From Pseudobdellovibrionaceae bacterium (GTDB lineage: Bacteria; Bdellovibrionota; Bdellovibrionia; Bdellovibrionales; JAMPXM01), in contig CANHQR010000035.1 of assembly GCA_947462815.1 (NCBI GenBank), forward strand, positions 1 through 37,444: DNA of 37,444 nt, written 5' to 3'. Shown piece after piece: positions 26,191 through 34,902 of the stretch. The notes beneath the pieces are model-generated. The model did no database searches, was not told the origin of the DNA, and saw only the letters and a list, made by a program, of their open reading frames with translations. The position numbers and the translations under genes are program-made. How positions within the stretch are numbered: the stretch's first letter is position 1; each line of letters opens with the position of its first letter.

Positions 26191-26234
26191 CCCTCACCCC
26201 ATATGGCGCTCGCACCGCACCGTTTGGCCAGCCC

Positions 26235-27302
26235 TTAGAGACCGGCGTTCTTCATCATCTTCTCAAGCTGTTCGGCCGAGGCCGACGTCTCAAAAGCCGT
26301 TTCCAACGATATTTTACGCTTGAGGAGCAACTGGACCAAGCTTTGATTCATTGTAATCATGCCGGACTTGTCCTGCCCCACCTGCATCATCGACTCGATC
26401 TGATGAAGCTTACCCTCTCGAATCAGGTTTCGAATACCTGGCGTCATGAGGAGAAACTCGCAGGCCACCACACGGCCGCCCCCAATGGCGGGCAACAACC
26501 GCTGCGACAAGACCGCCTGGAGCGTGAACGAGAGCTGCACGCGAACTCGCTCTTGCTGGTCCGACGGGAAGACGCTCACCAAGCGGTTAATCGTCGCAAT
26601 CGCCGAGTTCGTATGCAAAGTCGCAAATACCAAGTGACCGGTCTCGGCGGTGACGAGGGCCGCTTCGATGGTTTCCAAATCCCGCAACTCACCAAGCAAC
26701 GCGACATCTGGATCCTGGCGAAGCAGGTACTTCATCGCATCCGTGTAAGATCCAGTGTCCGCACCCACTTCGCGTTGGTTGACGATACAGTTCTTGTGGC
26801 TATGCACAAATTCGATTGGATCTTCGAGCGTGATGATGTGACCAAATTGCTCTTGGTTGATTTTGTCGACCAAACTGGCCAGTGTGGTCGACTTTCCCGA
26901 TCCGGTCGGACCGGTAACCAGCACCAGTCCGTGGGGCAAACGAGTCAGCTCACCCACCGCCTGAGGCAGCGTGAGGTCTGCAAAGCGCGGCATAACTACT
27001 GGAACTTTTCGAAACACGCCGGAGACAGCGCCCCGCTGGAAAAACAAGTTGGCCCGAAAACGCGCCATATTCTTAACTTCAAAAGAGAAGTCTAACTCTT
27101 TTTCCTCTTCGAACTTCGCTTTTTGAGAGTCACTCAAAACCGAGTAGCAAAGCTTTCGGGTTCCCTCTTTGGTCATAGTTTCAGTTTTGACGCGTACAAT
27201 ACGGCCATTGACCCGAAGAGAGGGCTGCGAGCCTGCCACGATGTGCAAGTCCGAAGCACCCTGATCCGTTGCAAATTTCAAAAGCTGCAGGAGCGAGACC
27301 AC
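26235..27302 (-). CDS. pilT: Type IV pilus retraction ATPase PilT
   Basis: A 355-residue hexameric ATPase that powers pilus retraction and twitching. The N-terminal PAS-like domain contains GASDLHIVAGSQPSLRVNG. Walker A is G131-P-T-G-S-G-K-S-T. The Asp box is ITLEDPIEF (157-165), Walker B is DPDVALLGELRD (about 197-208), and the His box is TGHLVFATLHTNSA. The retraction motif G-I-R-N-L-I-R-E-G-K (AIRNLIREGK in well-studied PilT) distinguishes it from PilB. Walker B has L-G-E-L where many PilT proteins have V-G-E-M. The start is a GTG at 27302 with AGGGA 6 nt upstream; no ATG fits. It lies between pilB and pilC. Confidence 0.96.
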   Translation of the reverse strand: MVSLLQLLKFATDQGASDLHIVAGSQPSLRVNGRIVRVKTETMTKEGTRKLCYSVLSDSQKAKFEEEKELDFSFEVKNMARFRANLFFQRGAVSGVFRKVPVVMPRFADLTLPQAVGELTRLPHGLVLVTGPTGSGKSTTLASLVDKINQEQFGHIITLEDPIEFVHSHKNCIVNQREVGADTGSYTDAMKYLLRQDPDVALLGELRDLETIEAALVTAETGHLVFATLHTNSAIATINRLVSVFPSDQQERVRVQLSFTLQAVLSQRLLPAIGGGRVVACEFLLMTPGIRNLIREGKLHQIESMMQVGQDKSGMITMNQSLVQLLLKRKISLETAFETSASAEQLEKMMKNAGL

Positions 27303-27395
27303 GTTACATCCCTAGCGCTGAAAGCCCACAAACTTTACGAACTCAGTACCCCAAAAAATCACGACTTTGAGACGAACCCAACTCCGACCTGCCCG

Positions 27396-29138
27396 TCAGT
27401 GCTCGTCATCTCCCACCGTCGATGCCATCAACTCTTCAACTGAAATCTCTCCGCGCTCAAGCTTCACCAAGCCCGCTGCACGCAAGCTGCGCATGCCGCC
27501 GCGAATCGCAGCGCGTTTAATCTCCACCGGCGAGTTTCCGGCCAGAATCGCCTCGCGAAGCGCGTCGCTCATCACCATGATTTCATAAAGAGCCACGCGG
27601 CCCTTCACGCCTGAGCCGTTACAAAATGCGCAGCCGGTACCCCGGAAGAGCTCTAAGAACTCCGGGGGATTTTCCATACCCAGTTTTTTCAGAGTCAATC
27701 GATCCACTCGAACAGGCTCTTTGCAACGCTCACAAATTCGACCGGCGAGTCGCTGCGCGACCACCAGAGTGACCGTCGACGTGATCAAATAAGGCGCGAT
27801 TCCCATATCGAGAAGGCGAGAAACCGTAGCGGGAGCATCATTGGTGTGCAAAGTGGAGAGAACCATGTGACCTGTCGACGCGGCTTTGAAGCCAATCTCT
27901 GCGGTCTCCAAGTCTCGAATCTCACCGACGAGAATGACATCGGGGTCCTGACGCAAGAAAGAGCGCAGCGCTTCCGCGAATCCAAAACCGATGTCCGCGT
28001 TGACTTGAACCTGATTGATGCCATCGAGGTTGAATTCGACGGGATCTTCCGCTGTCGAAATATTGACCTGTGGATCATTCAAAGACGCCAGAGCAGAATA
28101 CAGGGTCGTCGTTTTACCGGAGCCCGTTGGTCCGGTCACCAGGACCATGCCCTGAGGTTTGCTGATCGCCTCACGAAACACGAGCAGATCACCTTCTTCA
28201 AAGCCAAGCTTCGTCATGTCGAGCTTCAAGTTCGACTTGTCGAGCAATCGCATCACGACCTTTTCACCAAACAGTGTCGGCAAGACGCTCACACGGAAGT
28301 CGATCTCTTGGCCGCCCGCCGTGCGGACTTTCAATCGTCCATCTTGAGGCTTGCGGCGCTCGGCAATGTCCAGCCGGGACATGATTTTAATCCGCGACAC
28401 CAGACCTGCGGCCACTCCCGCTGGCGGCTGAATCTTTTCATGCAACAAACCGTCAATACGAAAGCGTACGCGCAAGCGTCGCTCGTAAGGCTCAATGTGA
28501 ATATCGGATGCCTTGAGCTTGATCCCATCGACCAACATGCTGTTCACGAACTTAACGATGGGCGCGCTCTCGGCATCTTTAGAGAGATCCAAGGCCTCAA
28601 GCGACTGCATGAAGTTCAGTGCTTCGTCTGAATTCTCCATCTCATCGACGAGTTTGCCGAAGTCGCCACCCTTTTTGTAATAGCGATCGATAGCCCGCGC
28701 AATCGAGGTCTCGGGAGCCACGACAACCTCGATTTTACACTTCGTGATAAAGCGCAAATCGTCGCGGAAATAGAGGTTGGACGGGTCAGCAAAAGCGACC
28801 ACCAACATATCGCCCGCGAGAGAAACTGGAATCACCATATGCTTTTCGCACTGCTCACGCGTGAGCTTTTTGAGAGCCTCATCGTCGATCTCAAAAGTAT
28901 CTAAATCGACAGCGCCAACTCCGTACTGAGTTGCCAAAAATCCGCACAACTCTTCGTCCTTCATGTGCCCAAGACGAACCAGGGCCGAGGTCAATCGGCC
29001 ACCATTTTTCTTTTGATCTTCTTTGGCCTCAGCCAACTGAATCGCATTCACTTTGCGCTCAATGACGAGAAGCTCACCGATCGACTTCTTGGGGCCTCCG
29101 CCGCCCGATGCACCACCTGAACCCGCGGGTTGTGCCAT
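27396..29138 (-). CDS. pilB: Type IV pilus extension ATPase PilB
   Basis: A 580-residue motor for pilus assembly. An excellent ribosome-binding site (AAGGAGGGG, 5 nt spacer) fixes the ATG at 29138. After a Gly/Ser-rich tail (residues 2-15) comes a GspE-II/MshEN-type N-terminal domain (about 18-155). Next is the N2 domain with S211-D-I-H-I-E-P. The ATPase core has Walker A G336-P-T-G-S-G-K-T, STAEDPVEF and Walker B DPDVILVGEIRD. The tetracysteine zinc site is C469-x2-C472 and C503-x2-C506, typical of PilB/GspE and absent from PilT. MshEN-type domains in some PilB proteins bind cyclic di-GMP; whether this one does cannot be decided by eye. It is first of the pil run, 194 bp after the SDH-like gene. 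Confidence 0.96.
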   Translation of the reverse strand: MAQPAGSGGASGGGGPKKSIGELLVIERKVNAIQLAEAKEDQKKNGGRLTSALVRLGHMKDEELCGFLATQYGVGAVDLDTFEIDDEALKKLTREQCEKHMVIPVSLAGDMLVVAFADPSNLYFRDDLRFITKCKIEVVVAPETSIARAIDRYYKKGGDFGKLVDEMENSDEALNFMQSLEALDLSKDAESAPIVKFVNSMLVDGIKLKASDIHIEPYERRLRVRFRIDGLLHEKIQPPAGVAAGLVSRIKIMSRLDIAERRKPQDGRLKVRTAGGQEIDFRVSVLPTLFGEKVVMRLLDKSNLKLDMTKLGFEEGDLLVFREAISKPQGMVLVTGPTGSGKTTTLYSALASLNDPQVNISTAEDPVEFNLDGINQVQVNADIGFGFAEALRSFLRQDPDVILVGEIRDLETAEIGFKAASTGHMVLSTLHTNDAPATVSRLLDMGIAPYLITSTVTLVVAQRLAGRICERCKEPVRVDRLTLKKLGMENPPEFLELFRGTGCAFCNGSGVKGRVALYEIMVMSDALREAILAGNSPVEIKRAAIRGGMRSLRAAGLVKLERGEISVEELMASTVGDDEH

Positions 29139-29216
29139 GCTCTTCCCCTCCTTGGGAAAATTTCACTGATCGCGCGCCACAGGATTTAAGATCCAGCAAG
29201 ATTGAATGCGCGCGTT

Positions 29217-29230
29217 CGGCAATTTTGCCG
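29217..29230. repeat. Short perfect inverted repeat upstream of pilB
   Basis: CGGCAA and TTGCCG form a 6-bp palindromic stem with a 2-nt centre, 79 bp upstream of the pilB start. It could be an operator or be chance. No sigma-54-type GG/GC promoter pair was evident around it. Confidence 0.3.
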
Positions 29231-29313
29231 ACTCGTTCTCAGTCTTTAGATTAGACGGCTCGCTGGGAGAACGGCACTGCTGAGTCGTCCGACCCGACCA
29301 TGGGCCAGAGGAA

Positions 29314-29333
29314 ACTCCGATCGCTCTCGGAGT
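29314..29333 (-). terminator. Possible terminator after the ribF/SDH-like pair
   Basis: On the minus strand ACTCCGA and TCGGAGT form a perfect 7-bp stem with a 6-nt loop, followed by TTCCTCT. The stem begins at the first base of the TGA stop of the SDH-like gene. The T-run is poor, so termination may be partial. It separates the ribF pair from pilB, which would then need its own promoter in 29139-29313. Confidence 0.4.
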
Positions 29334-30325
29334 CATAAACCTTCGATCGGCCAAGCCAGTTCGATCACCTGGTTTGCAATCTCACGGACGAAAGTCGAAG
29401 ATCGCTGTACCCCATACATTTGCGTGAGCAAAATGTAATCGGCAATTGTCGCGACATGCGCCGCCGGCAACGCTTGAGCGCCAACGGCCTGAATCTCAAC
29501 ATCAAAAACATTCTCGGAGACGACGCCCTCGGCAGCGTTCGGATCGGTCTTGATCCCTCGGCCAGCATAGGTCCAGTCCAACCAAACCGAGCCCGATGTC
29601 AAAAAGTTCAAATAAGAAACATCTTCGAGCATCGTGGCATGAGTTGGATCCACGCAGCAGATCGCGATCGAACACTCAGCTGGCAGTTGCGTGAGTTGAT
29701 TGCGATCGATGGCTTCGACTTCGACACCTAATAATCGGGGCTTCAAATCTTCAACCGCACGCTCGGCCGAGCGCAATTCGGCGTCCGCAAGGTAAATGCG
29801 CCGAATGCCAAACTTTGTGATCGCCATGGCCAAGCCGCGAAAATCCGGATGCGCGCCGATGACCAGTCCCGAGTCGCGCGAATCAACACGCCAGTCTTTT
29901 TGTCCCGTTCTGAGCAAACCATGCGTCGCCACCGCCCCAAGCAAAGCTTCAGGCAAGGCGAGACCGGCGAGCCAACGTCCAACTTTGCCCTGACGATCAG
30001 CCTGAAGCCAAAGCGCGTCAAGATGCCCCGAAGCCGACATACTCATTGAACGCAGGATCTGCTGTCCCAACTTCCCGCGCCAGCTCGCCAGCGACTCACC
30101 CAAAACACGCAACATCACATCACCTTCGATGCGCGAGTCGACGGCTTTGAAGTCCTGCCCAAACTGCAAGTCGAGGGGCAATTGATGATGTTCTACGGCC
30201 TTTTTTAAGAAAGCTTCACGCCCCCTCCACTCAGTAGCTCGGCCGTCGAGCCAGTACCACCACAATGGCCTCTTGCCGCTGGACGCGATCTTGAGAGATG
30301 GCGCTACGCCGGAGCTGACGCTCAT
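29333..30325 (-). CDS. Shikimate-dehydrogenase-like protein of unknown role
   Basis: A 330-residue protein whose ATG overlaps the ribF stop by 4 nt (ATGA), so the two are co-translated. The C-terminal half looks like a Rossmann domain: SGLVIGAHPDFRGLAMAITKFGIRRIYLAD (about 152-181) followed by AERAVEDLKPRL and a strand-helix pattern, as in the NADP-binding domain of shikimate dehydrogenases. The glycine loop is altered (G-A-H-P-D-F-R-G instead of GxGGxx), and the shikimate-binding Ser/Lys/Asp set of AroE is not evident in the N-terminal half. It may therefore bind a different ligand or none. The segment WLAGLALPEALLGAVATHG (118-136) is hydrophobic but probably a buried helix. It is not a normal aroE; function unknown. 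Fold call moderate. Confidence 0.6.
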   Translation of the reverse strand: MSVSSGVAPSLKIASSGKRPLWWYWLDGRATEWRGREAFLKKAVEHHQLPLDLQFGQDFKAVDSRIEGDVMLRVLGESLASWRGKLGQQILRSMSMSASGHLDALWLQADRQGKVGRWLAGLALPEALLGAVATHGLLRTGQKDWRVDSRDSGLVIGAHPDFRGLAMAITKFGIRRIYLADAELRSAERAVEDLKPRLLGVEVEAIDRNQLTQLPAECSIAICCVDPTHATMLEDVSYLNFLTSGSVWLDWTYAGRGIKTDPNAAEGVVSENVFDVEIQAVGAQALPAAHVATIADYILLTQMYGVQRSSTFVREIANQVIELAWPIEGL

Positions 30326-31329
30326 AACTTGGATCCGTGTTGTTGCCGTAAACGCTGAAGGCCTATATCAATATCTTGGCGAATTTGACCGACCAAAGCC
30401 TCAACACCGGAGAATTTTTTTTCATCGCGCAGTCGAGCGATGAACTCGATCTCCAAACGCTCACCATACAAATCTTGAGCGCGAGGGTCTGGATCAACAC
30501 TTACCTTGAACTCTGGCAAATGCGCCTCAACATGTAACGCAGGTCCATCGTTAAAAGTGGGGTTCTGGCCGATGTTGACCAATGCTGCTTCCTTGCGCCC
30601 ACGAAGTTTCGCCCATGCCACATAAACGCCACCGCGCAACGGACACTCGACCGTCAGATCCAAATTGGCCGTTGGAATGCCGATGGCGCGGCCGCGTCCT
30701 GCGCCTTTTTTTACGATTCCCCTCAAGCTATAGGGGCGTCCGAGCATAGCTTGTGCCGCCTCGGCGTCACCCTCACTCAAGGCTTGGCGAATGCGCGTGG
30801 AGCTGACCACCCCCGAACCGACATGCACGGGAGGGACGACCGCGAACTCAAGTCCGGCGGCCTGACAACGCTCGCGCAAGAAATCCGTGCCACCACTGCG
30901 GTTGGCGCCAAAGCTAAAGTCATAACCGACCACAAGCGCACGCGGTGAGAATGCACGTAGAATGACCTCTGCGAAAAAACGATCGGGTGCCAGCTGTGAA
31001 AATTCTCGCGAGAATGGCTCGACAACCAATAAATCTACGCCCAGAGCCTGCATTTGCTCAGCTCGATCATCGGGATCATAAAGTCGCTTTAGACCTAAAT
31101 CGGGCCGCAAGGCCATCAGCGGATGCGGTTCAAAGGTGAGCACAGCTGTCTCGGCTTGATGGCGCTGAGCCATCTCGACCGTGCGCCGAATGAGCTCGCG
31201 ATGCCCCAGGTGAACGCCATCAAAATTGCCTATGGTGAGAACTGTGCCTGAGCCCAACCGCCCCAGGCTCGAAAGGGGCTTTGCTGAGGCCTCGGCCAAC
31301 AATCGGCTTGTACCTTCGTACACACGCAT
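30322..31329 (-). CDS. ribF: Bifunctional riboflavin kinase / FAD synthetase RibF
   Basis: RibF converts riboflavin to FMN and then FAD. The N-terminal nucleotidyltransferase domain shows T-I-G-N-F-D-G-V-H-L-G-H and, later, VVGYDFSFGANRSGG and S-S-T-R-I-R-Q-A-L. The C-terminal kinase domain shows G-R-A-I-G-I-P-T-A-N-L, then GVYVAWA, NIGQNPTF and the last segment IEFIARLRDEKKF. I chose the ATG at 31329 (335 residues, M-R-V-Y-E-G), the usual family start. The frame continues to 31377, but that would overlap the divergent kinase promoter and adds a Ser/Arg-rich tail unlike RibF. Neither start has a strong ribosome-binding site. Its stop overlaps the start of the SDH-like gene. Its own promoter must lie in the 75 bp shared with the kinase gene. 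Confidence 0.95.
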   Translation of the reverse strand: MRVYEGTSRLLAEASAKPLSSLGRLGSGTVLTIGNFDGVHLGHRELIRRTVEMAQRHQAETAVLTFEPHPLMALRPDLGLKRLYDPDDRAEQMQALGVDLLVVEPFSREFSQLAPDRFFAEVILRAFSPRALVVGYDFSFGANRSGGTDFLRERCQAAGLEFAVVPPVHVGSGVVSSTRIRQALSEGDAEAAQAMLGRPYSLRGIVKKGAGRGRAIGIPTANLDLTVECPLRGGVYVAWAKLRGRKEAALVNIGQNPTFNDGPALHVEAHLPEFKVSVDPDPRAQDLYGERLEIEFIARLRDEKKFSGVEALVGQIRQDIDIGLQRLRQQHGSKL

Positions 31330-31404
31330 GTTGTTCAATTTACGACTCCCGCGCCATTGGGTCGAGGCCATAGACAATTCGTCTGCCCCTTGCTACATGG
31401 CGTT
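31330..31404. promoter_or_regulatory. Short divergent promoter region of ribF and the CHASE2 kinase
   Basis: Only 75 bases separate the chosen starts of ribF (minus) and the kinase gene (plus), so both promoters must lie here or reach into the coding regions. No clear -35/-10 pair was found by eye on either strand. Confidence 0.4.
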
Positions 31405-33360
31405 ATGAGCTGGGGTAGATTGGTCCAAACTTCGAGGAGCCTCAAGGCCCTCGGGCTGCGCCTCTGGCGACATCGCGAAATCTTTTTTCGCGCATTCGTC
31501 GGCTGGGGTGCCGCCGCCATTTTGCTCCTCTTGGACTCCAGCGGCACTCATGATTGGCGATATCGACTTCGCGGCCCACGACCCGCCATGGTGGATTCGC
31601 GGATCGTGATCATCGACGTCAACGAACGCGATTGGACATCGCTGAATCCCAACTCGCGCAATCTTCTCCGGCCTCTGAAGGAACTCGGCCTCACCACCGA
31701 CGCCTTTTTTTGGAATACGCGGCTCTGGGAAGACATGTTATCGCGAGTTCTCGCCGATCTTCCGCTCGCTGTGGGTGTGACCTTGCATTTCGGCGACGGG
31801 GTTCGCGTCGGCAGCCTCGGGCCCGCCACACGAAGCCTCTTTGAAGACCCGCGGGTGTTGTGGGGAGCCGATCTCGATAGCGGTGGCCGCGCCCTGATCC
31901 CTGTTTTCGCGACAACCTACAACCGCAACGTCGCCGTACGATCGCTTCGCTCAGATGACGACGGCACGCTCCGGCGCTACTCCAACTCTCTGGTGCAAAT
32001 CCCCCACATGGGCGTTCGTTTGGCCGAGCTCGCAGAGCGCAACACGGTCGCCCTGGAAGCTGCACTCGACTCATCATCTGAAGAAGGCCGCTCGACCAAC
32101 AATTCGGACTCTCGCGGCCAAATTCAGCCGCTCAACAGCTTCGAAGGATCAGACGATGACTTGGGACTCGAGCGCACATCGGATGTGAATTTCGTTGCGG
32201 GCACAGGCAACTTTCCGATCGTTTCGATGCGCGATCTTCTCGAAGGGCGTGTCCCACCTGAGGCTTTTCACCGCAAAGTCGTGCTGATCGGGCACCGCTC
32301 ACAAGCCACGGAGATTTTTACGACGGCCCTTGGGCGAATGAGCCGTGCGGAAGTTATCGCCAACATCGTCGACAACCACCTGCAGCGTCGTATTCCTCAG
32401 CGCCTGCCCGCTTGGGTGTACCTGGGCTTGATGGCCACACTCGCGATATTCAGCGTGCGCTTTATCATGCTTTACCCTCAAGCTGTCGTGCTGGTGGGCT
32501 TGGGACTTGGCGTACTCGCATGGATCAGCATCAGCGCCTGGGTATTTGATCGTTTTGCGATCTGGCTTCCCGCCCTCGCGCCGATCGCCCAACTGATCAT
32601 AACCTACGTGCTCTTCTTGAGCTGGCAGGTTGGCACCAACGAGGCGAGAGCATGGCAGCTGGAGCAAGACCGACGTGCCGCCGAGCAACTGGAGCAGCTG
32701 AAAACCAACTTTGTGTCGATGATGTCTCACGACCTAAAGACTCCAATCGCGAAAATTCAGTCCATTTGCGATCGCCTCATGTCTCAAGCCGAAAGCGATC
32801 GTATGGCCGAGGACCTTCGCAACCTTCGCCGCTCCTCCGACGAACTTCATCGCTACATTCGCTCAATTCTCCAGGTTTCGAAAATTGAAGCGCGAGAAAT
32901 GGCGATTCTGCGTGAGCCCGTGGATCTCAATGAGGTGCTTTTCCGAGTCATCGGTCGTCTTAAGCCCCTCGCTCAAGAAAAGGGTCTCACTTTGGATTCG
33001 GATTTCGAGCCTCTATTCAGCATTGAAGCCGATTCCACATTGCTCGAAGAGATCGCGCATAACCTCGTGGAGAACGCGATTAAGTACACACCTGCCGGCG
33101 GCACCGTCACGGTCGCCAGTTCCGAAATCGGCAATGATGTCGTCGTGACCGTAAAGGACACCGGACCCGGAATTCCCCCCGAGGAACAGCCTGATATCTG
33201 GGCGAAGTTCACCCGAGGTAGCGGTGCGTCGACCTCGCCCGGAACTGGCTTGGGTCTATATCTCGTGAAATATTTTGTCGAACTTCATGGCGGCGAGGTG
33301 TTCTTGCGTAGCCAAATGGGTCAGGGGACAGAGATTGGCTTCAAACTGCCGATGTCCTAG
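31405..33360 (+). CDS. CHASE2-domain sensor histidine kinase
   Basis: A 651-residue membrane kinase. ATG 31405 is preferred to an in-frame TTG at 31357 because it puts the basic N-terminus directly before the first membrane helix (about 27-44). The sensor domain that follows (about 45-330) looks like an extracytoplasmic CHASE2 domain: T-H-D-W-R-Y-R-L-R-G-P-R-P then SRIVIIDVNERDW, and late RKVVLIGHRSQAT. A long acidic, Ser-rich insert lies at about 216-260. Three helices (about 335-355, 358-380, 385-408) lead to a short coiled coil, the phospho-acceptor helix with H442 in MMSHDLKTPIAK, and an ATPase domain with N-L-V-E-N-A-I-K-Y-T-P, DTGPGI and GTGLGLYLV. The ligand is unknown. The NtrC-type regulator 123 bp downstream is the likely partner. 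Confidence 0.9.
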   Translation: MSWGRLVQTSRSLKALGLRLWRHREIFFRAFVGWGAAAILLLLDSSGTHDWRYRLRGPRPAMVDSRIVIIDVNERDWTSLNPNSRNLLRPLKELGLTTDAFFWNTRLWEDMLSRVLADLPLAVGVTLHFGDGVRVGSLGPATRSLFEDPRVLWGADLDSGGRALIPVFATTYNRNVAVRSLRSDDDGTLRRYSNSLVQIPHMGVRLAELAERNTVALEAALDSSSEEGRSTNNSDSRGQIQPLNSFEGSDDDLGLERTSDVNFVAGTGNFPIVSMRDLLEGRVPPEAFHRKVVLIGHRSQATEIFTTALGRMSRAEVIANIVDNHLQRRIPQRLPAWVYLGLMATLAIFSVRFIMLYPQAVVLVGLGLGVLAWISISAWVFDRFAIWLPALAPIAQLIITYVLFLSWQVGTNEARAWQLEQDRRAAEQLEQLKTNFVSMMSHDLKTPIAKIQSICDRLMSQAESDRMAEDLRNLRRSSDELHRYIRSILQVSKIEAREMAILREPVDLNEVLFRVIGRLKPLAQEKGLTLDSDFEPLFSIEADSTLLEEIAHNLVENAIKYTPAGGTVTVASSEIGNDVVVTVKDTGPGIPPEEQPDIWAKFTRGSGASTSPGTGLGLYLVKYFVELHGGEVFLRSQMGQGTEIGFKLPMS

Positions 33361-33423
33361 CCGATACCCCTCGGAGAATGTGTTAAAGGACAAGCGCAGA
33401 CGCGCGATATGAGTTAGCTTAGG

Positions 33424-33470
33424 GCACGTGCAAAACTGTGCTCTGCAGTGAGCGGGAATTCGAGTCCCGC
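33424..33470 (+). other. Two small hairpins in the leader of the NtrC-type regulator gene
   Basis: Between the kinase stop and the regulator ATG (33484), GCAC/GTGC can pair at about 33424-33441, and GCGGGA (33452-33457) pairs perfectly with TCCCGC (33465-33470) around a 7-nt loop. The second hairpin ends 3 nt before the AGGACGG ribosome-binding site (33474-33480), so it could influence translation. A regulatory role is not shown. Confidence 0.35.
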
Positions 33471-33483
33471 AAAAGGACGGAAG

Positions 33484-34902
33484 ATGAATCCGAACAAAAG
33501 ACTCTCGGCTCTGATCGTGGATGACGAAGCCGAACTTCGCAAAACCGTGATTAGCATTTTGCGCGGCTCGATTCCCGGCTTCGAGTTCGACATTGAAGAA
33601 GCGAGCAATGGCCAAGAAGCCGTTCAGAAATTCAAAAGCGGCGATTGGGATTTGGTTTTGATGGACGTTCGCATGCCTGAGCTCACGGGACTTGAAGCCC
33701 TCAAATTGATCAAGGCTCATGACCCGAAGACCTTTGTCGTTCTGATGACCGCGCACTCCAACATCCAAGATGCCATCGCGGCGATCCGTGAAGGCGCTTA
33801 TGACTACATGGAAAAGCCGGTTCAGCCCCAGCGCTTGATTGAACTCGTGACTCGCGCCCACGAAGCCAGCGAAATGGTGTCTCGACTCGCACTCTCGAAT
33901 CCCATTTTCGACGACGATATCGATTCGGAGTTCGTCGGTTCTTCAAAGAAAATGCGCGATGTCTTTGAACTCATTCACCGGCTTTGCAAAGTGGACACGA
34001 CCGTTCTCATCCGTGGAGAGAACGGCACAGGCAAAGAACTGGTAGCCAAGGCGATTCACTACAACTCGCCTCGTAAAACCGGCGCGATGATTGCCATCAA
34101 TTGCGGCGCGATTCCGGAATCGCTGATGGAGAGCGAACTCTTTGGCCATGAAAAAGGCGCCTTCACCGGAGCCCACGAAAGAAAGATCGGCAAGTTTCAG
34201 CTGGCCAACAACGGGACGATCTTTTTAGACGAGGTCGCCGAGCTTCGACCCGAGATGCAGGTCCGCCTCCTACGTGTTCTGCAAGAAAAGAAGTTTATGC
34301 CCGTCGGCTCAGCCCGCGAGATTAAGACCGATGCGCGCATCATTGCGGCGACGAATCGCAACTTAGAAAAGATGATCGAAGAAGGCAGCTTTCGCGAAGA
34401 TCTCTTCTATCGGCTCAACGTTATGCCGATCTTCTTGCCGCCGCTGCGCGATCGCATCGATGATCTGCCGAACCTGTGCCAGTACTTCATTAAGCGCTTC
34501 GCCAAGCAGCACGGCCGCTCGATCTCGGGACTCGCTGACGAGGCCATGGATGTACTTCGCAAGTACCGATGGCCCGGGAATATTCGCGAGCTGGAAAACG
34601 TCATCGAGCGGGCCTTCATTGTGGAAAACACCGACCGAATCGGCGTGACCTCTTTGCCGGAGCATTTGATTCAAAAGGCCAAGGAAAATATGGCGCCCCT
34701 CCAGGCGGCGACGGTGAGCGCTCAAGGGCCACTCGATTTCGAGGCTTTCAAAGAACATGCGGAGAAAGAGTTCATCATCTCCGCTCTTCGCGCGAACAAG
34801 GGTCGCATCAACAAAACTGTGGCGGAAGCCAATATTCCGAAAAATACTTTACTTCGAAAGATCAAGCGCTACGGGATCAACGTCGAAGAGTACAAAGACT
34901 AA
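33484..34902 (+). CDS. NtrC-type sigma-54-dependent response regulator
   Basis: A 472-residue activator. The ATG at 33484 is favoured by AGGACGG 3 nt upstream. The receiver domain (about 1-125) has D13/D14, phospho-site D61 in LVLMDVRMPE and K111. The AAA+ domain (about 148-385) has Walker A G178-E-N-G-T-G-K-E, an intact sigma-54 loop G225-A-F-T-G-A, Walker B GTIFLDEVAEL (244-254) and R-fingers near FREDLFYRLNV. The C-terminal helix-turn-helix (about 430-466, NKGRINKTVAEANIPKNTLLRKIKRYG) is Fis-like. It differs from PilR in linker and HTH sequence, so it is not a recent copy. Its position straight after the CHASE2 kinase suggests a cognate pair. Target genes are not evident; the following secreted propeller gene is one candidate. 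Confidence 0.93.
   Translation: MNPNKRLSALIVDDEAELRKTVISILRGSIPGFEFDIEEASNGQEAVQKFKSGDWDLVLMDVRMPELTGLEALKLIKAHDPKTFVVLMTAHSNIQDAIAAIREGAYDYMEKPVQPQRLIELVTRAHEASEMVSRLALSNPIFDDDIDSEFVGSSKKMRDVFELIHRLCKVDTTVLIRGENGTGKELVAKAIHYNSPRKTGAMIAINCGAIPESLMESELFGHEKGAFTGAHERKIGKFQLANNGTIFLDEVAELRPEMQVRLLRVLQEKKFMPVGSAREIKTDARIIAATNRNLEKMIEEGSFREDLFYRLNVMPIFLPPLRDRIDDLPNLCQYFIKRFAKQHGRSISGLADEAMDVLRKYRWPGNIRELENVIERAFIVENTDRIGVTSLPEHLIQKAKENMAPLQAATVSAQGPLDFEAFKEHAEKEFIISALRANKGRINKTVAEANIPKNTLLRKIKRYGINVEEYKD

Noticed and set aside
29163-29354. 63-codon minus frame between the SDH-like gene and pilB
   Set aside because: No ribosome-binding site, overlaps the likely terminator and promoter region, no recognisable sequence.
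33445-33475. tRNA T-arm-like sequence before the NtrC-type regulator
   Set aside because: The stem is fine but the loop ATTCGAG is out of register with the TTCRANY T-loop, and no acceptor, D or anticodon arms can be built.
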